25,532 nucleotides of DNA from JBBIJR01 sp037445875 (lineage in GTDB: Bacteria; CLD3; SB21): NCBI GenBank assembly GCA_037445875.1, contig JBBIJR010000053.1:1-25532 (forward strand), given 5' to 3'. The notes under the pieces are model-generated. The model saw nothing but the letters and a program-made list of their open reading frames with translations, was not told the DNA's origin and ran no database searches. Of this stretch, positions 1 through 6,946 are shown in pieces; position 1 is the stretch's first letter, and each line of letters begins with the position of its first letter. Both the position numbers and the translations under genes were made by a program.

Positions 1-273
1 GCCGACGATGCCGCGGACCGCAAACACCCACTGCATCTGGGCGGCACCCATGCCGCCTCCGATTATCCGATGAGGCAGCCATACACCGGTGAACACATTG
101 ACAAAGAAAGTGAGGAGCAGCAGGCTCAGAGCGATGACGGCCAGCAGCGAGACCCTGGGATGGCGCGACCAGCGAACACCGGCCAACACAAGGCCCACAA
201 CCCATACGATGAACACCGGCAATTGCGTGGCGTACGCCGTCAGCATCGGGAAGAACAAGTCCGGGGATTCCAT
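1..273 (-). CDS. Membrane protein, C-terminal part outside window
   Basis: The reading frame begins at an ATG at 273 and runs off the left edge after 91 codons without a stop. A good ribosome binding site (CGGAGAGG, 288-281) lies 7 nt upstream. The visible part has two hydrophobic helices, around residues 17-33 (rich in V, I, L, W) and 44-60 (a run of L and V), followed by a Gly-rich turn and another apolar stretch (QMQWVFAVRG). It therefore looks like an integral inner-membrane protein with at least three segments. I do not recognise a named family, so the function is unknown. It lies downstream of the HEAT-repeat gene on the same strand with about 95 nt between them. Confidence 0.75.
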   Translation of the reverse strand, partial: MESPDLFFPMLTAYATQLPVFIVWVVGLVLAGVRWSRHPRVSLLAVIALSLLLLTFFVNVFTGVWLPHRIIGGGMGAAQMQWVFAVRGIVG

Positions 274-300
274 GACATACCTCTCCGTTGAGTGGGAAAT

Positions 301-356
301 CGTCTTGACCGGAAAACTGCGCTAATGTCAACAGAAAAGCATTCGTTGTCAAGACG
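301..356. repeat. 9-bp inverted repeat between two minus-strand genes
   Basis: CGTCTTGAC (301-309) and its exact reverse complement GTCAAGACG (348-356) flank 38 nt. On the minus strand this lies just upstream of the partial membrane protein, and two TTGACA hexamers sit inside or beside it. No T-run follows either arm, so it does not look like an intrinsic terminator. It could be an operator or a leader hairpin, or chance. Confidence 0.35.
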
Positions 357-368
357 CAGCGAAGGAAT

Positions 369-899
369 TCATCGTAGACGGATCGCCAATCGTCGGCAGC
401 GGGCGCGAACGGCCGGACTGCCTGTCTTCCCATAGCGGGTGATCAAACTGCGAACCCGGCGGTGCAGCACGCTGTATCGAACGGCCAGCTCTGCGAGCGC
501 TTGCAGGCAGTTCACCTGGACAATACGGCTGTCCTCCCTTTCGAGCCACGTCATCAGGTTGTGAACAACGGCAACGAGTTCCTCCTTCTTCAACACCAGG
601 CGCGGCAGCATCTGGGCCACGTGCCAGCGTACTTCCTTCTGTTGGAACGTTGCGAGGTATCCAATCAGCCGTCCCCCGTGGGGCTGGAGGAACTCGATAT
701 GCACGCGAGTCGCCTTCTCCAACGCATCGGCAGCTCGCGCCCGGGCGACCGCCTCGCCGTCGAACAGCGTCTCCACTGCTTCGTCGAACGACCGCTGGTC
801 GCGGATCAGCAGTTCCGCCACTTCGTCCGCTCGGCCGATCGAACGCCGATCCCCTCCGCCGAGTTGATCACGGACGGACCGGTTCTGCTTTGCACCCAT
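369..899 (-). CDS. HEAT-repeat protein
   Basis: This 176-residue soluble protein has an ATG at 899 with a GGGAAAGGA ribosome binding site just upstream. From about residue 60 the sequence consists of paired amphipathic helices with HEAT-type spacing (A..ALEKATR, VRWHVAQMLPRL, VQVNCLQALAEL, VRARCRRLAIRL). These repeats build a superhelical scaffold for binding proteins or nucleic acid. No catalytic motif is visible. It starts 12 nt after the stop of the broken DNA alkylation repair remnant, a family that is itself made of HEAT repeats, so the two may once have been co-transcribed. The scaffold assignment is from repeat pattern only; the partner is unknown. Confidence 0.75.
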   Translation of the reverse strand: MGAKQNRSVRDQLGGGDRRSIGRADEVAELLIRDQRSFDEAVETLFDGEAVARARAADALEKATRVHIEFLQPHGGRLIGYLATFQQKEVRWHVAQMLPRLVLKKEELVAVVHNLMTWLEREDSRIVQVNCLQALAELAVRYSVLHRRVRSLITRYGKTGSPAVRARCRRLAIRLR

Positions 900-911
900 G
901 GTTCCTTTCCC

Positions 912-1164
912 TCACGTGGCCGGCCGGTCCGAGGCCTTCACGACATCGAACTCTGCGGTCCGCGATGGCTGGCCGTTGATGCGCACGGACAGGGTATGAC
1001 GTCCTTCGTAATGACGACGCGTCGCGCGCTCGGCGAAAGAGTGAGTCTTTCTTATCTCGACGGTCTGGCCCGCAGGAACCCGCCGCTGTCCGAGTTGGAA
1101 CACTTTCGGACTCCGCCGGCCGCAGGTACTCGGGGCTGAACAGATGTTTGAGCGGCGCAGGCAC
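912..1164 (-). pseudogene. DNA alkylation repair protein remnant with the middle deleted
   Basis: A GTG at 1164 opens a frame starting MPAPLKHLFSPEYLR, which resembles the N-terminus of large HEAT-type DNA alkylation repair proteins. About 45 nt later that similarity ends. In a different frame the family's characteristic C-terminus appears (RRSPKVFQLGQ, THSFAERATRRHYEGRH, LSVRINGQPSRTAEFD) and runs to a TGA at 912. The family is normally several hundred residues; here only about 15 N-terminal and 70 C-terminal residues remain, and they are out of frame. The junction lies near 1115-1122. I read this as an internal deletion of most of the coding sequence, so no active enzyme is expected. An assembly collapse would look the same. 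Confidence 0.7.
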
Positions 1165-1167
1165 CGT

Positions 1168-1449
1168 CTACGGCTCTGAAGCCAGCACCCGAGCGGCTTC
1201 CCGTTTGAGGCGTTCCTTCGTTTCTTTCGGCAGCTTTGTCCAGTGGACGCCCCGAAGCCCCGCTTCCAGTCCATACAAAAGGTTGAGGGAGACCCGGTCC
1301 GGATATCGCCGTTTCAGCTGCACGTAGATCTCCATCGCTCCCACCCGTTCGACGTCGAGGCGCGAATGGACGCCTATCTCACGCAGCCATTTCGTGCTGA
1401 TAGGGCCCAGATTGGGGAGTATTTCCAGTTCAGGATTTCTCGAAACCAC
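1168..1449 (-). CDS. TfoX C-terminal-domain protein
   Basis: The product is a small protein that is almost entirely a TfoX/Sxy C-terminal domain: LPNLGPISTKWLREIGV, then a central VGAMEIYVQLK segment, then VSLNLLYGLEAGLRGVHW. This domain is a helix-hairpin-helix-like fold. In full-length TfoX it accompanies the competence-regulator N-terminal domain, which is absent here, and stand-alone copies are common and of unknown role. I prefer the GTG at 1449, 8 nt after GGAAAGGA, because it places the start about 11 residues before the domain. The same frame stays open to a GTG at 1584, which would add 45 residues of unconvincing sequence. Its stop is 3 nt from the start of the broken alkylation-repair frame, consistent with a former operon. 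Confidence 0.8.
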   Translation of the reverse strand: MVSRNPELEILPNLGPISTKWLREIGVHSRLDVERVGAMEIYVQLKRRYPDRVSLNLLYGLEAGLRGVHWTKLPKETKERLKREAARVLASEP

Positions 1450-1580
1450 CCGGTTTGTCCTTTCCGATGTCTTCGTGAAGATACGAACGCACGGTGACAG
1501 GGTTATGTCAGCGGTCGAAACCGGACACGGGGTCGGCGCCGGTTCAAGATACGAGATCCAGGGAATACTGCATAGCTCTT

Positions 1581-1715
1581 TCACGACGGATTGGCCGCCT
1601 TCCTCTCAGAAATCTCCTTGCAATTGTTGATGAATTCACTTACTATGTTTTTGTCTACCAGTCCTGTCCGATTGACCTTTTCGCATTTACCAACCTTTTT
1701 TGTCGCCTGACGCAT
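1581..1715 (-). CDS. Possible 44-aa small ORF
   Basis: An ATG at 1715 opens a 44-codon frame rich in Lys, Asn and Glu (start MRQATKKVGK, end SERKAANPS). Its TGA overlaps the GTG at 1584 of the TfoX-domain frame in a GTGA arrangement typical of translational coupling. No strong ribosome binding site precedes it and the base composition is AT-richer than neighbouring genes, so it may simply be open by chance in the divergent intergenic region. I recognise no family. Confidence 0.25.
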   Translation of the reverse strand: MRQATKKVGKCEKVNRTGLVDKNIVSEFINNCKEISERKAANPS

Positions 1716-1766
1716 TTTTCTTAGTACGAATCTAATCCACACCTAAACCCCCGAGGAGGAAATACC

Positions 1767-2441
1767 ATGAAAAGCAGTTGGCTTCGCTTAGGCATGGCCC
1801 TGAGTGTGTTGTCTTTTCTGAGTCTGGGTTGTTTCCAGACGGAGACATGGACGACGATCGACAACAACATGGGTATGGAACGAAAGATCGACATCCAGAT
1901 CGCCAAGGACAGCAAGGATCAATTGAAGAGCAAGAAAGAGACCCTTGAAAAGGACGGATGGAAAGTCAGCGAGGAAGAAAAGGATGCCAAGTACCATCTG
2001 ATGGCTTCCAAGAAAGTGGACAACGCGAACAACTTCAAGTCTCCCTTCGACGACACTATGATCAAGGTCGAGAAGAAGGACAAGAAGATGACCTTTAGCG
2101 AAGAATTCGACGCCAAGAAGTCGGCCGGAATCGGTGAGACGGACACGGCCCGTACCATGTGGAAGGAATTGAAATATACCTTCCACGTAACCATGCCGTC
2201 GAAGATCGAGAACACGAACGCCGACAAGAAAGAGGGCAACACGGCAACGTGGGAATTCGACGTGGACAAAGTGTTTGACACCGGAAAGTTTACCATGACC
2301 GCGGAGTCAGCCGAAGGCGGCATGTGCGGTTCCACGATCTTCGTCGTCGGCCTGGGCCTGGGCGCTTTCTTGTTCGCCCTGAAGCTGTTGATCGACTGGG
2401 TGCTGGCCTATCGGAGACGGCTGCGGACTTCGACTTGCTGA
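1767..2441 (+). CDS. LppM/DUF3153-like lipoprotein with C-terminal membrane anchor
   Basis: The ATG at 1767 follows a strong GAGGAGG site. Residues 1-22 form a lipoprotein signal ending in the lipobox LSLGC, giving a lipid-anchored Cys22. A hydrophilic Lys/Asp/Glu-rich domain follows (about 23-185), then one transmembrane helix (about 190-214, apolar G/L/F/V) and a short basic tail (RRRLR). Signal, mixed alpha/beta exported domain and terminal helix resemble the LppM/DUF3153 lipoproteins, but I see no invariant motif that proves this. It stands alone: divergent from the TfoX cluster and closed by a terminator. The function is unknown, with an envelope location near certain. Confidence 0.8.
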   Translation: MKSSWLRLGMALSVLSFLSLGCFQTETWTTIDNNMGMERKIDIQIAKDSKDQLKSKKETLEKDGWKVSEEEKDAKYHLMASKKVDNANNFKSPFDDTMIKVEKKDKKMTFSEEFDAKKSAGIGETDTARTMWKELKYTFHVTMPSKIENTNADKKEGNTATWEFDVDKVFDTGKFTMTAESAEGGMCGSTIFVVGLGLGAFLFALKLLIDWVLAYRRRLRTSTC

Positions 2442-2478
2442 TTTCCGGCTTGTCTCACGCATAAATCTTGTAAGAAGG

Positions 2479-2569
2479 GCTGTTCCTCACGCGTATCACG
2501 GTCTCCGACGGTGGTGCCGGTTCTCATCACGGTCGGCTCGGGCGCGAGGTGTGAGGAACAGCTTTTTTT
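2479..2569 (+). terminator. Intrinsic terminator with an unusually long loop
   Basis: GCTGTTCCTCAC (2479-2490) and its perfect reverse complement GTGAGGAACAGC (2551-2562) form a 12-bp stem followed directly by seven T (2563-2569). The position, 37 nt after the lipoprotein stop and just before the next promoter, fits termination. The 60-nt loop is much longer than usual and contains the 9-mer ATCACGGTC twice (2494-2502 and 2526-2534), so extra structure or a small RNA is possible. Confidence 0.75.
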
Positions 2570-2572
2570 GGA

Positions 2573-2601
2573 TTGTCTGTGTGTGGCGTTTGACCTATAT
2601 T
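2573..2601 (+). promoter_or_regulatory. Sigma-70-like promoter for the VWA operon
   Basis: TTGTCT (2573-2578) and TATATT (2596-2601) are separated by exactly 17 nt and match the -35 and -10 consensus at 4 of 6 and 5 of 6 positions. It lies between the terminator and the first gene of the run, leaving a leader of about 40 nt to the ATG at 2648. Confidence 0.5.
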
Positions 2602-2647
2602 CTCAGGTATCCGGCCGTACACACGTGCGTTCATCCGAAGGACTTTC

Positions 2648-3430
2648 ATGAGCGGGGAGGTTGTCCGCAAGCAGAAAGAGGCTCTGCTCAAGAAGATAGC
2701 TGAACACAAGTCCCTGGCCCGCCCGATCCTCGACAAGGTGAGGAAGGCGAGCGCGCTGGAAATCGTCTTCTTGTTCGATACGACGGGCAGTATGGATGTG
2801 TACCTGACGGAAGTGCAGATGCATGTTCAGCTGATCCTGCGCGAAATCCGGAAACGGGTACCGGACGCGCGTATCGCGGTGGTGGTCTACAAGGATCATG
2901 AACAGGGACCCTATGTGACGCTGACCCAGCCGTTTTCGGACAAAGAGGAGGAGTTGATCAGATTTCTGCGGTCCCCGGACATCGCACCCGGTGCAGGCGG
3001 TGGAGGTGCGGAAGCCGTTGAATGCGCCCTGTTCGAAGTGAACCAGCTGGATTGGTCCCCCGGCACGAAGGGCAAAGCGGTGATACTGATCGGTGACAAG
3101 CCTCCCCACGGCGTCATGGACTCCTTCGACGAGTGTACCAGCGGCCGGGATTACCGGATCGAGACGAATAGACTGATCGAAAAGCATGTCAAAGTGTATA
3201 CCGTCTTATGCAACAACGTGGCTGAAACACGCAGCACGTTCCAATGGCTGGCGGAGAAGACCGGAGGAAAATTCGTCACACTGGAGGAAATCCACGACCT
3301 GGTCGAGTTGATCGTGGCTGTGAGCATCAAGGAATGCAATCCCCTCCTCCTGCAGGCCTACGCGGAGGAGTTGAAGCAGAAAGGCGTGCTGACCGATTCC
3401 AAACGCAAATTGTTGGAGAGTCTCGGTTAA
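2648..3430 (+). CDS. VWA-domain (VwkA-like) protein
   Basis: This is a 260-residue protein with no signal peptide, so it is probably cytoplasmic. It starts at an ATG 5 nt after an AAGGA site. A von Willebrand factor A domain fills residues about 37-235. The metal-ion-dependent adhesion site reads DTTGSM (D44, T46, S48), a D-x-T-x-S variant of the usual D-x-S-x-S. A Gly-rich turn follows (GAGGGGAEA, about 115-123), then a conserved acidic loop (ILIGDKPPH, D150). This is the form of VWA seen in Dictyostelium VwkA alpha-kinase and its bacterial relatives, but no kinase domain is attached here. The C-terminal 30 residues are a charged helix. VWA domains bind Mg-dependent protein partners; the partner is not evident. 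It is first gene of a six-gene run, 14 nt before the diguanylate cyclase. Confidence 0.85.
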   Translation: MSGEVVRKQKEALLKKIAEHKSLARPILDKVRKASALEIVFLFDTTGSMDVYLTEVQMHVQLILREIRKRVPDARIAVVVYKDHEQGPYVTLTQPFSDKEEELIRFLRSPDIAPGAGGGGAEAVECALFEVNQLDWSPGTKGKAVILIGDKPPHGVMDSFDECTSGRDYRIETNRLIEKHVKVYTVLCNNVAETRSTFQWLAEKTGGKFVTLEEIHDLVELIVAVSIKECNPLLLQAYAEELKQKGVLTDSKRKLLESLG

Positions 3431-3444
3431 TTTTCCGATAATCC

Positions 3445-4437
3445 ATGAGTCCTAAGAAAAAATCGATCGTGACCAAGGAAGCCACCGATCTTCACATCAA
3501 GAACCGCATCCTCGTCGTCGAGGACGACGCGGCTGTCATGACCATGGTGGTGGATTTCCTGACCAACCGCAATTACGAGGTCATTTCGGCGCGCACCGGC
3601 GAAGAAGGTCTGCTGATTGCCACAACGGAGAAGCCGGACGTCGTGCTGGTGGACATCCTGATGCCGGGCATCGACGGGATCGAGTTGATCGAACGTTTGC
3701 GCGACCAGCGGGGCACGAAACTTATTCCTATCATCGTCCTGACCGCCGTGAACAATCTCGAGACCAAGCTCAAGGTCTTTCGTGCCGGAGGGGACGGCCT
3801 GCTGATCAAACCGTTTGATCTGCAGGAACTCCAGATCCGCATCGAACGCGCGCTCCAGGTTTCGCACAACTTCATGGAGCTCACATATGTGGACTCCCTG
3901 ACCGGCGTGTACAACCGCCGGTTCTTCGACGACCGCCTGCTCGTGGAGATCAACCGGTCCCGGCGGTACGGCAATCCGCTCTCGCTGGTACTGTTCGACA
4001 TCGATTTTTTCAAGAAGTTCAACGACACGTACGGCCACCGGGCGGGGGATTTTGTCCTCAACGCGCTTTCCACGCACGTCAAGAAGCAGCTCCGCTCGCA
4101 GGACATCGTTTGCCGGTACGGCGGGGAGGAGTTCGGCGTGATCATGCCGATGACCCGCGGATACGACGCGGCGATGGTGTTGAGCAGGCTGCGCAGCGAT
4201 CTGCAGAGCCGCTACTTCTACTCGGAATATGACAACCGCGATTTCAACATCCTCATCAGCGTGGGCATCGCCGAATTTCCCACCGATGCGCGGGACGACG
4301 ATGCGCTCGTGCGGGCCGCGGACGAGGCGCTGTACGAGGCCAAGAACACCGGCCGGAACAAGGTCGTCCTCTATCACGCCGCTTCACCTCCCTCCGACGA
4401 AGGCGAATCCAAGATGACCGACCGCCGCGCTCAGTAG
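3445..4437 (+). CDS. PleD-like response regulator, REC-GGDEF diguanylate cyclase
   Basis: This 330-residue cytoplasmic signalling protein should make cyclic di-GMP from two GTP when phosphorylated. The receiver domain spans about residues 20-138, with the acidic pocket EDD (26-28), phospho-acceptor D70 in VDILMPGIDG, T100 and K122 (IKPFD). The GGDEF domain spans about 147-315, with metal-binding FDIDFFK (184-190) and an intact active site GGEEF (226-230). The inhibitory I-site RSQD (217-220) sits exactly five residues before it, so product feedback inhibition is expected. No histidine kinase is encoded nearby. The ATG at 3445 has no clear ribosome binding site and may rely on coupling to the VWA gene ending 14 nt upstream. 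Confidence 0.93.
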   Translation: MSPKKKSIVTKEATDLHIKNRILVVEDDAAVMTMVVDFLTNRNYEVISARTGEEGLLIATTEKPDVVLVDILMPGIDGIELIERLRDQRGTKLIPIIVLTAVNNLETKLKVFRAGGDGLLIKPFDLQELQIRIERALQVSHNFMELTYVDSLTGVYNRRFFDDRLLVEINRSRRYGNPLSLVLFDIDFFKKFNDTYGHRAGDFVLNALSTHVKKQLRSQDIVCRYGGEEFGVIMPMTRGYDAAMVLSRLRSDLQSRYFYSEYDNRDFNILISVGIAEFPTDARDDDALVRAADEALYEAKNTGRNKVVLYHAASPPSDEGESKMTDRRAQ

Positions 4438-4450
4438 GCGTCCGGCTCCG

Positions 4451-4693
4451 ATGCAGACGCTGGAACTTCTCCGTGAAAACCTCGAGATACTGTACCGGGC
4501 CGTGGACGGGCATCCGGAGTCCTCGCTGATCGAAGAACACGGACGACCCGAGGGCCAGGACTTCTTTGCCGTGTATGAACTTAACGACGAGTTGTTCCTG
4601 TTCCATTTCGCCCGCGCCACGATCTCGCGGCTGGTCGTTTTCGAGAGCGTGCCCGACGCATTGAGGTACCTCCGCTCCGTCACTCAATCCTGA
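4451..4693 (+). CDS. Orphan 80-aa protein
   Basis: This is a small acidic soluble protein predicted as helix-strand-strand-helix: an amphipathic start (TLELLRENLEILYRAV), two apolar strands (FFAVYELNDELFLFHFA and SRLVVFESV) and a closing helix (ALRYLRSV). No known domain is recognised. It is placed 13 nt after the diguanylate cyclase and 13 nt before queD, so it is very likely co-transcribed, and its codon use resembles that of its neighbours, which supports a real gene. The function is unknown. Confidence 0.65.
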   Translation: MQTLELLRENLEILYRAVDGHPESSLIEEHGRPEGQDFFAVYELNDELFLFHFARATISRLVVFESVPDALRYLRSVTQS

Positions 4694-4706
4694 GTAAAGG
4701 CTCGCG

Positions 4707-5072
4707 ATGTATTTCCTGGAACTGGTTGAGACTTTTTCGGCGGCCCACGCGCTGCGGGACTATCCGGGTATCTGTGGCCGTACTCACGGTCACAATTGGA
4801 AACTTCGCGTCGTGCTTGCCGCGGACGCGACGGATGCACAGGGTTTCACCGTCGACTATGCCGTGCTCCGGAAGACGGTCCTCGATCTCCTTCATGAGTT
4901 TGATCACACCGATTTTAACGACCATTCCTATTTTCGGGAGGTCAACCCCACCTCCGAAAAGATCGCCGAATACTTCTATCAGCGTCTCGAATCTGAATTG
5001 CCGCCCTCGGTCCGGCTCGAGAGCGTGCGGATTGGCGAAACCGACCATTTTTCCGTTACCTTCAGAAAATAG
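4707..5072 (+). CDS. queD: 6-carboxy-5,6,7,8-tetrahydropterin synthase
   Basis: This 121-residue enzyme belongs to the PTPS/QueD family. It converts 7,8-dihydroneopterin triphosphate to 6-carboxytetrahydropterin in the route to preQ0 and queuosine. Zinc ligands are H14 (FSAAH), H27 and H29 in CGRTHGH. The catalytic C23 precedes them with the spacing used by QueD, and the catalytic pair H67 (FDHTDFND) and E111 (GETDHF) is intact. NPTSE (80-84) is the usual substrate-loop motif. Its length is normal for bacterial QueD. The other queuosine genes (queC, queE, queF) are not in the window, so its place in this run is probably not a pathway cluster. An AAAGG site lies 6 nt before the ATG. Confidence 0.93.
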   Translation: MYFLELVETFSAAHALRDYPGICGRTHGHNWKLRVVLAADATDAQGFTVDYAVLRKTVLDLLHEFDHTDFNDHSYFREVNPTSEKIAEYFYQRLESELPPSVRLESVRIGETDHFSVTFRK

Positions 5073-5087
5073 GGCCGCAGCAATCTT

Positions 5088-6209
5088 ATGAAGAGGCGCA
5101 TACGATGGATCGCGTGGACCGCGGGCATCGTCGTACTCGCATGCGGCTACTGGGCCTTCGAGGCACTCAGCGAGAAGAAAGATGAGTTCCAACTCGCATT
5201 GCCGGGATATGAGTTCCGCTTTCCCCGCGACCACTTTGCCCATCCGGAGTACAGACTGGAATGGTGGTACTACACGGGGCATCTCACGGAACGCCCCAGG
5301 GCCCGGCGGACGTTCGGGTTCCAACTGACGTTCTTCCGTATGGGTTTGTCGAGGGAGGAACGGCGTCAGTCCAAGTGGGCATCGCAGACGGTGTACTTCG
5401 CTCATTTTGCAATCACTAATGTCGGAGATGGGACGTTCTTCTACAAAGAGCGGGTCGGCAGAGGAGCGCTCGGCACATCCGGCGCCCGGACCGACCTGTA
5501 TCGCGTCTGGATCGACGACTGGAGAGCACAGGGGCTCGGCCGCTATCATCATCTTCAGGCGGCGCAGGACTCGGTGGAATTGCAGCTGGTGTTACTGCCC
5601 TCCAAAACGCCCACCATCCACGGGATCGACGGTGTGTCGCAGAAATCGGAGGAGCGGGGAAAGGCGACGCACTATTATTCTCTGTCGCGCTTGGCGGCGG
5701 AGGGCCTCTTGATGCTGGGCGGCGAGGCGATCGAGGTCGAGGGCCAGGCATGGATGGACCGCGAGTTCGGCAGCAACCGGCTCGACGACGATCAGGAGGG
5801 CTGGGATTGGTTCGGTATCCAGCTGGACAATGACGAAGAGCTCATGCTGTATCAATTACGGCTGAAGGACGGGACGATCGAACCGGCATCGAGCGGGACA
5901 TGGATCGGCAAGGGCGGCCGAACGGAGCACCTGCACCGCGGCGATTTCGCGATCGAAGTCCTCGATACATGGAGCAGTCCTCGTTCCGGCGCCCGGTATC
6001 CCTCGCGCTGGAAGGTACGAGTGCCCGAACGGAGGTTCGAGGCCGTTGTCCGGCCACTGGCGGCGGACCAGGAACTGATAACCGAGGAAAGTACACGAGT
6101 TACGTACTGGGAGGGTGCTGTGCAGGTTGAGGCGAAAGTGGATGGACGGGACGTGGGCGGACGCGGTTATGTCGAACTGACCGGATATGCAAAACCCTTG
6201 AAGATATGA
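5088..6209 (+). CDS. AttH/CrtC-type lipocalin-like exported protein
   Basis: This 373-residue protein has an N-terminal export segment (RRIRW, then an apolar stretch to about residue 25). C19 in VVLAC could be a lipidation site. The rest is a two-lobed beta protein of the AttH / carotenoid 1,2-hydratase-like family: the hallmark motif EWWYYTGHL appears early (about 57-65), followed by FGFQLTFFR, QAWMDREFGS and WDWFGIQLDN in the order and spacing of the family. Members bind or hydrate hydrophobic ligands; many are envelope proteins encoded next to an ABC permease, which is missing here. The true ligand is unknown. The next gene begins inside its stop codon region (ATGA overlap), so the two are translationally coupled. 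Confidence 0.85.
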   Translation: MKRRIRWIAWTAGIVVLACGYWAFEALSEKKDEFQLALPGYEFRFPRDHFAHPEYRLEWWYYTGHLTERPRARRTFGFQLTFFRMGLSREERRQSKWASQTVYFAHFAITNVGDGTFFYKERVGRGALGTSGARTDLYRVWIDDWRAQGLGRYHHLQAAQDSVELQLVLLPSKTPTIHGIDGVSQKSEERGKATHYYSLSRLAAEGLLMLGGEAIEVEGQAWMDREFGSNRLDDDQEGWDWFGIQLDNDEELMLYQLRLKDGTIEPASSGTWIGKGGRTEHLHRGDFAIEVLDTWSSPRSGARYPSRWKVRVPERRFEAVVRPLAADQELITEESTRVTYWEGAVQVEAKVDGRDVGGRGYVELTGYAKPLKI

Positions 6210-6946
6210 AAGGACCCATGCATCTGCTGATGATCCTGTCGTGGGGAGTTGGGGGAAACGATCTTGCCTCCGGTGACCGGGCGTTTGTTCTCATCGATTA
6301 CCCTTCTGCCGTCGTCGCGTATGAGACCGCGCTGGCCGAACGTCCCGACGATCCCGAGTTGTTGTGGCGTCTTGTCCGTGTGTGTATTTGCATGGGGGAT
6401 GTGGCGGATGGCGGAAACCGGAAGGTACTATACGCGAAGGCCGAGGGCTATGCCCGCCGCTGCGTGGCGGCGCAGCCCGAAAGTTCGTACGGCCATGCGT
6501 GGCTTGCCGCGTCGCTGGGATGCCTCGCGATGTTCGAAGGCAGCCGGGCCAAGGTGCGTCTGAGCCGGGAGATCAAGGAGGAATTGGACCGGGCCCTTGA
6601 GCTCGATCCCGCCAACGATATCGCCTGGTCGGTCCTGGGCTCCTTCCATCGTGCGCTGGGCAACGTCAGCTGGCTGGAACGGCAGTTGGCGGCACTGCTG
6701 ATGGGCGGTCTTCCCGCGGGTGGTTATGATGAAGGCGCCGCCGCTCTGCAGAAAGCCGTCGCGCTCGCACCCGGCGTCATGCGCCATCAGGTGGAACTCG
6801 CTCTGTTGTATGTAGAAAGCGGCGAGCGGGCAAAGGGCATTGCCTTGTTGAAGCAGGCGAGAAAACTCCCGGTGACCGTGGCCAGCGACCGCAAGCGGCT
6901 TCGAAAGATCGAATCGATGCTGAAAGAATTGGAGCTGGAAGAATAA
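6206..6946 (+). CDS. TPR protein related to RMDN family
   Basis: This 246-residue protein is built of tetratricopeptide repeats. The order of motifs matches the RMDN (regulator of microtubule dynamics) type of TPR protein: A..YETALAERPDDPELLWRL near the start, KEELDRALELDPANDIAWSVLG in the middle, SWLERQLAALLMGGLP, then LQKAVALAP and LALLYVESG near the end. Bacterial members are uncharacterised and are presumed to be protein-binding scaffolds. There is no obvious cleavable signal, although the first 15 residues are fairly apolar. The ATG overlaps the stop of the lipocalin-like gene by 4 nt, so a shared envelope role is a reasonable inference. Its stop codon directly abuts the stop of the converging ROK gene. 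Confidence 0.8.
   Translation: MKGPMHLLMILSWGVGGNDLASGDRAFVLIDYPSAVVAYETALAERPDDPELLWRLVRVCICMGDVADGGNRKVLYAKAEGYARRCVAAQPESSYGHAWLAASLGCLAMFEGSRAKVRLSREIKEELDRALELDPANDIAWSVLGSFHRALGNVSWLERQLAALLMGGLPAGGYDEGAAALQKAVALAPGVMRHQVELALLYVESGERAKGIALLKQARKLPVTVASDRKRLRKIESMLKELELEE

Noticed and set aside
462..1139. Plus-strand frame of 225 codons across the HEAT and alkylation-repair region
   Set aside because: The minus strand carries HEAT repeats and alkylation-repair C-terminal motifs with ribosome binding sites; the plus frame has neither motif nor site.
3427..4377. Long antisense frame (316 codons) opposite the diguanylate cyclase
   Set aside because: It is the mirror of a strongly coding GC-rich gene with intact REC and GGDEF motifs; the antisense product has no recognisable motif.
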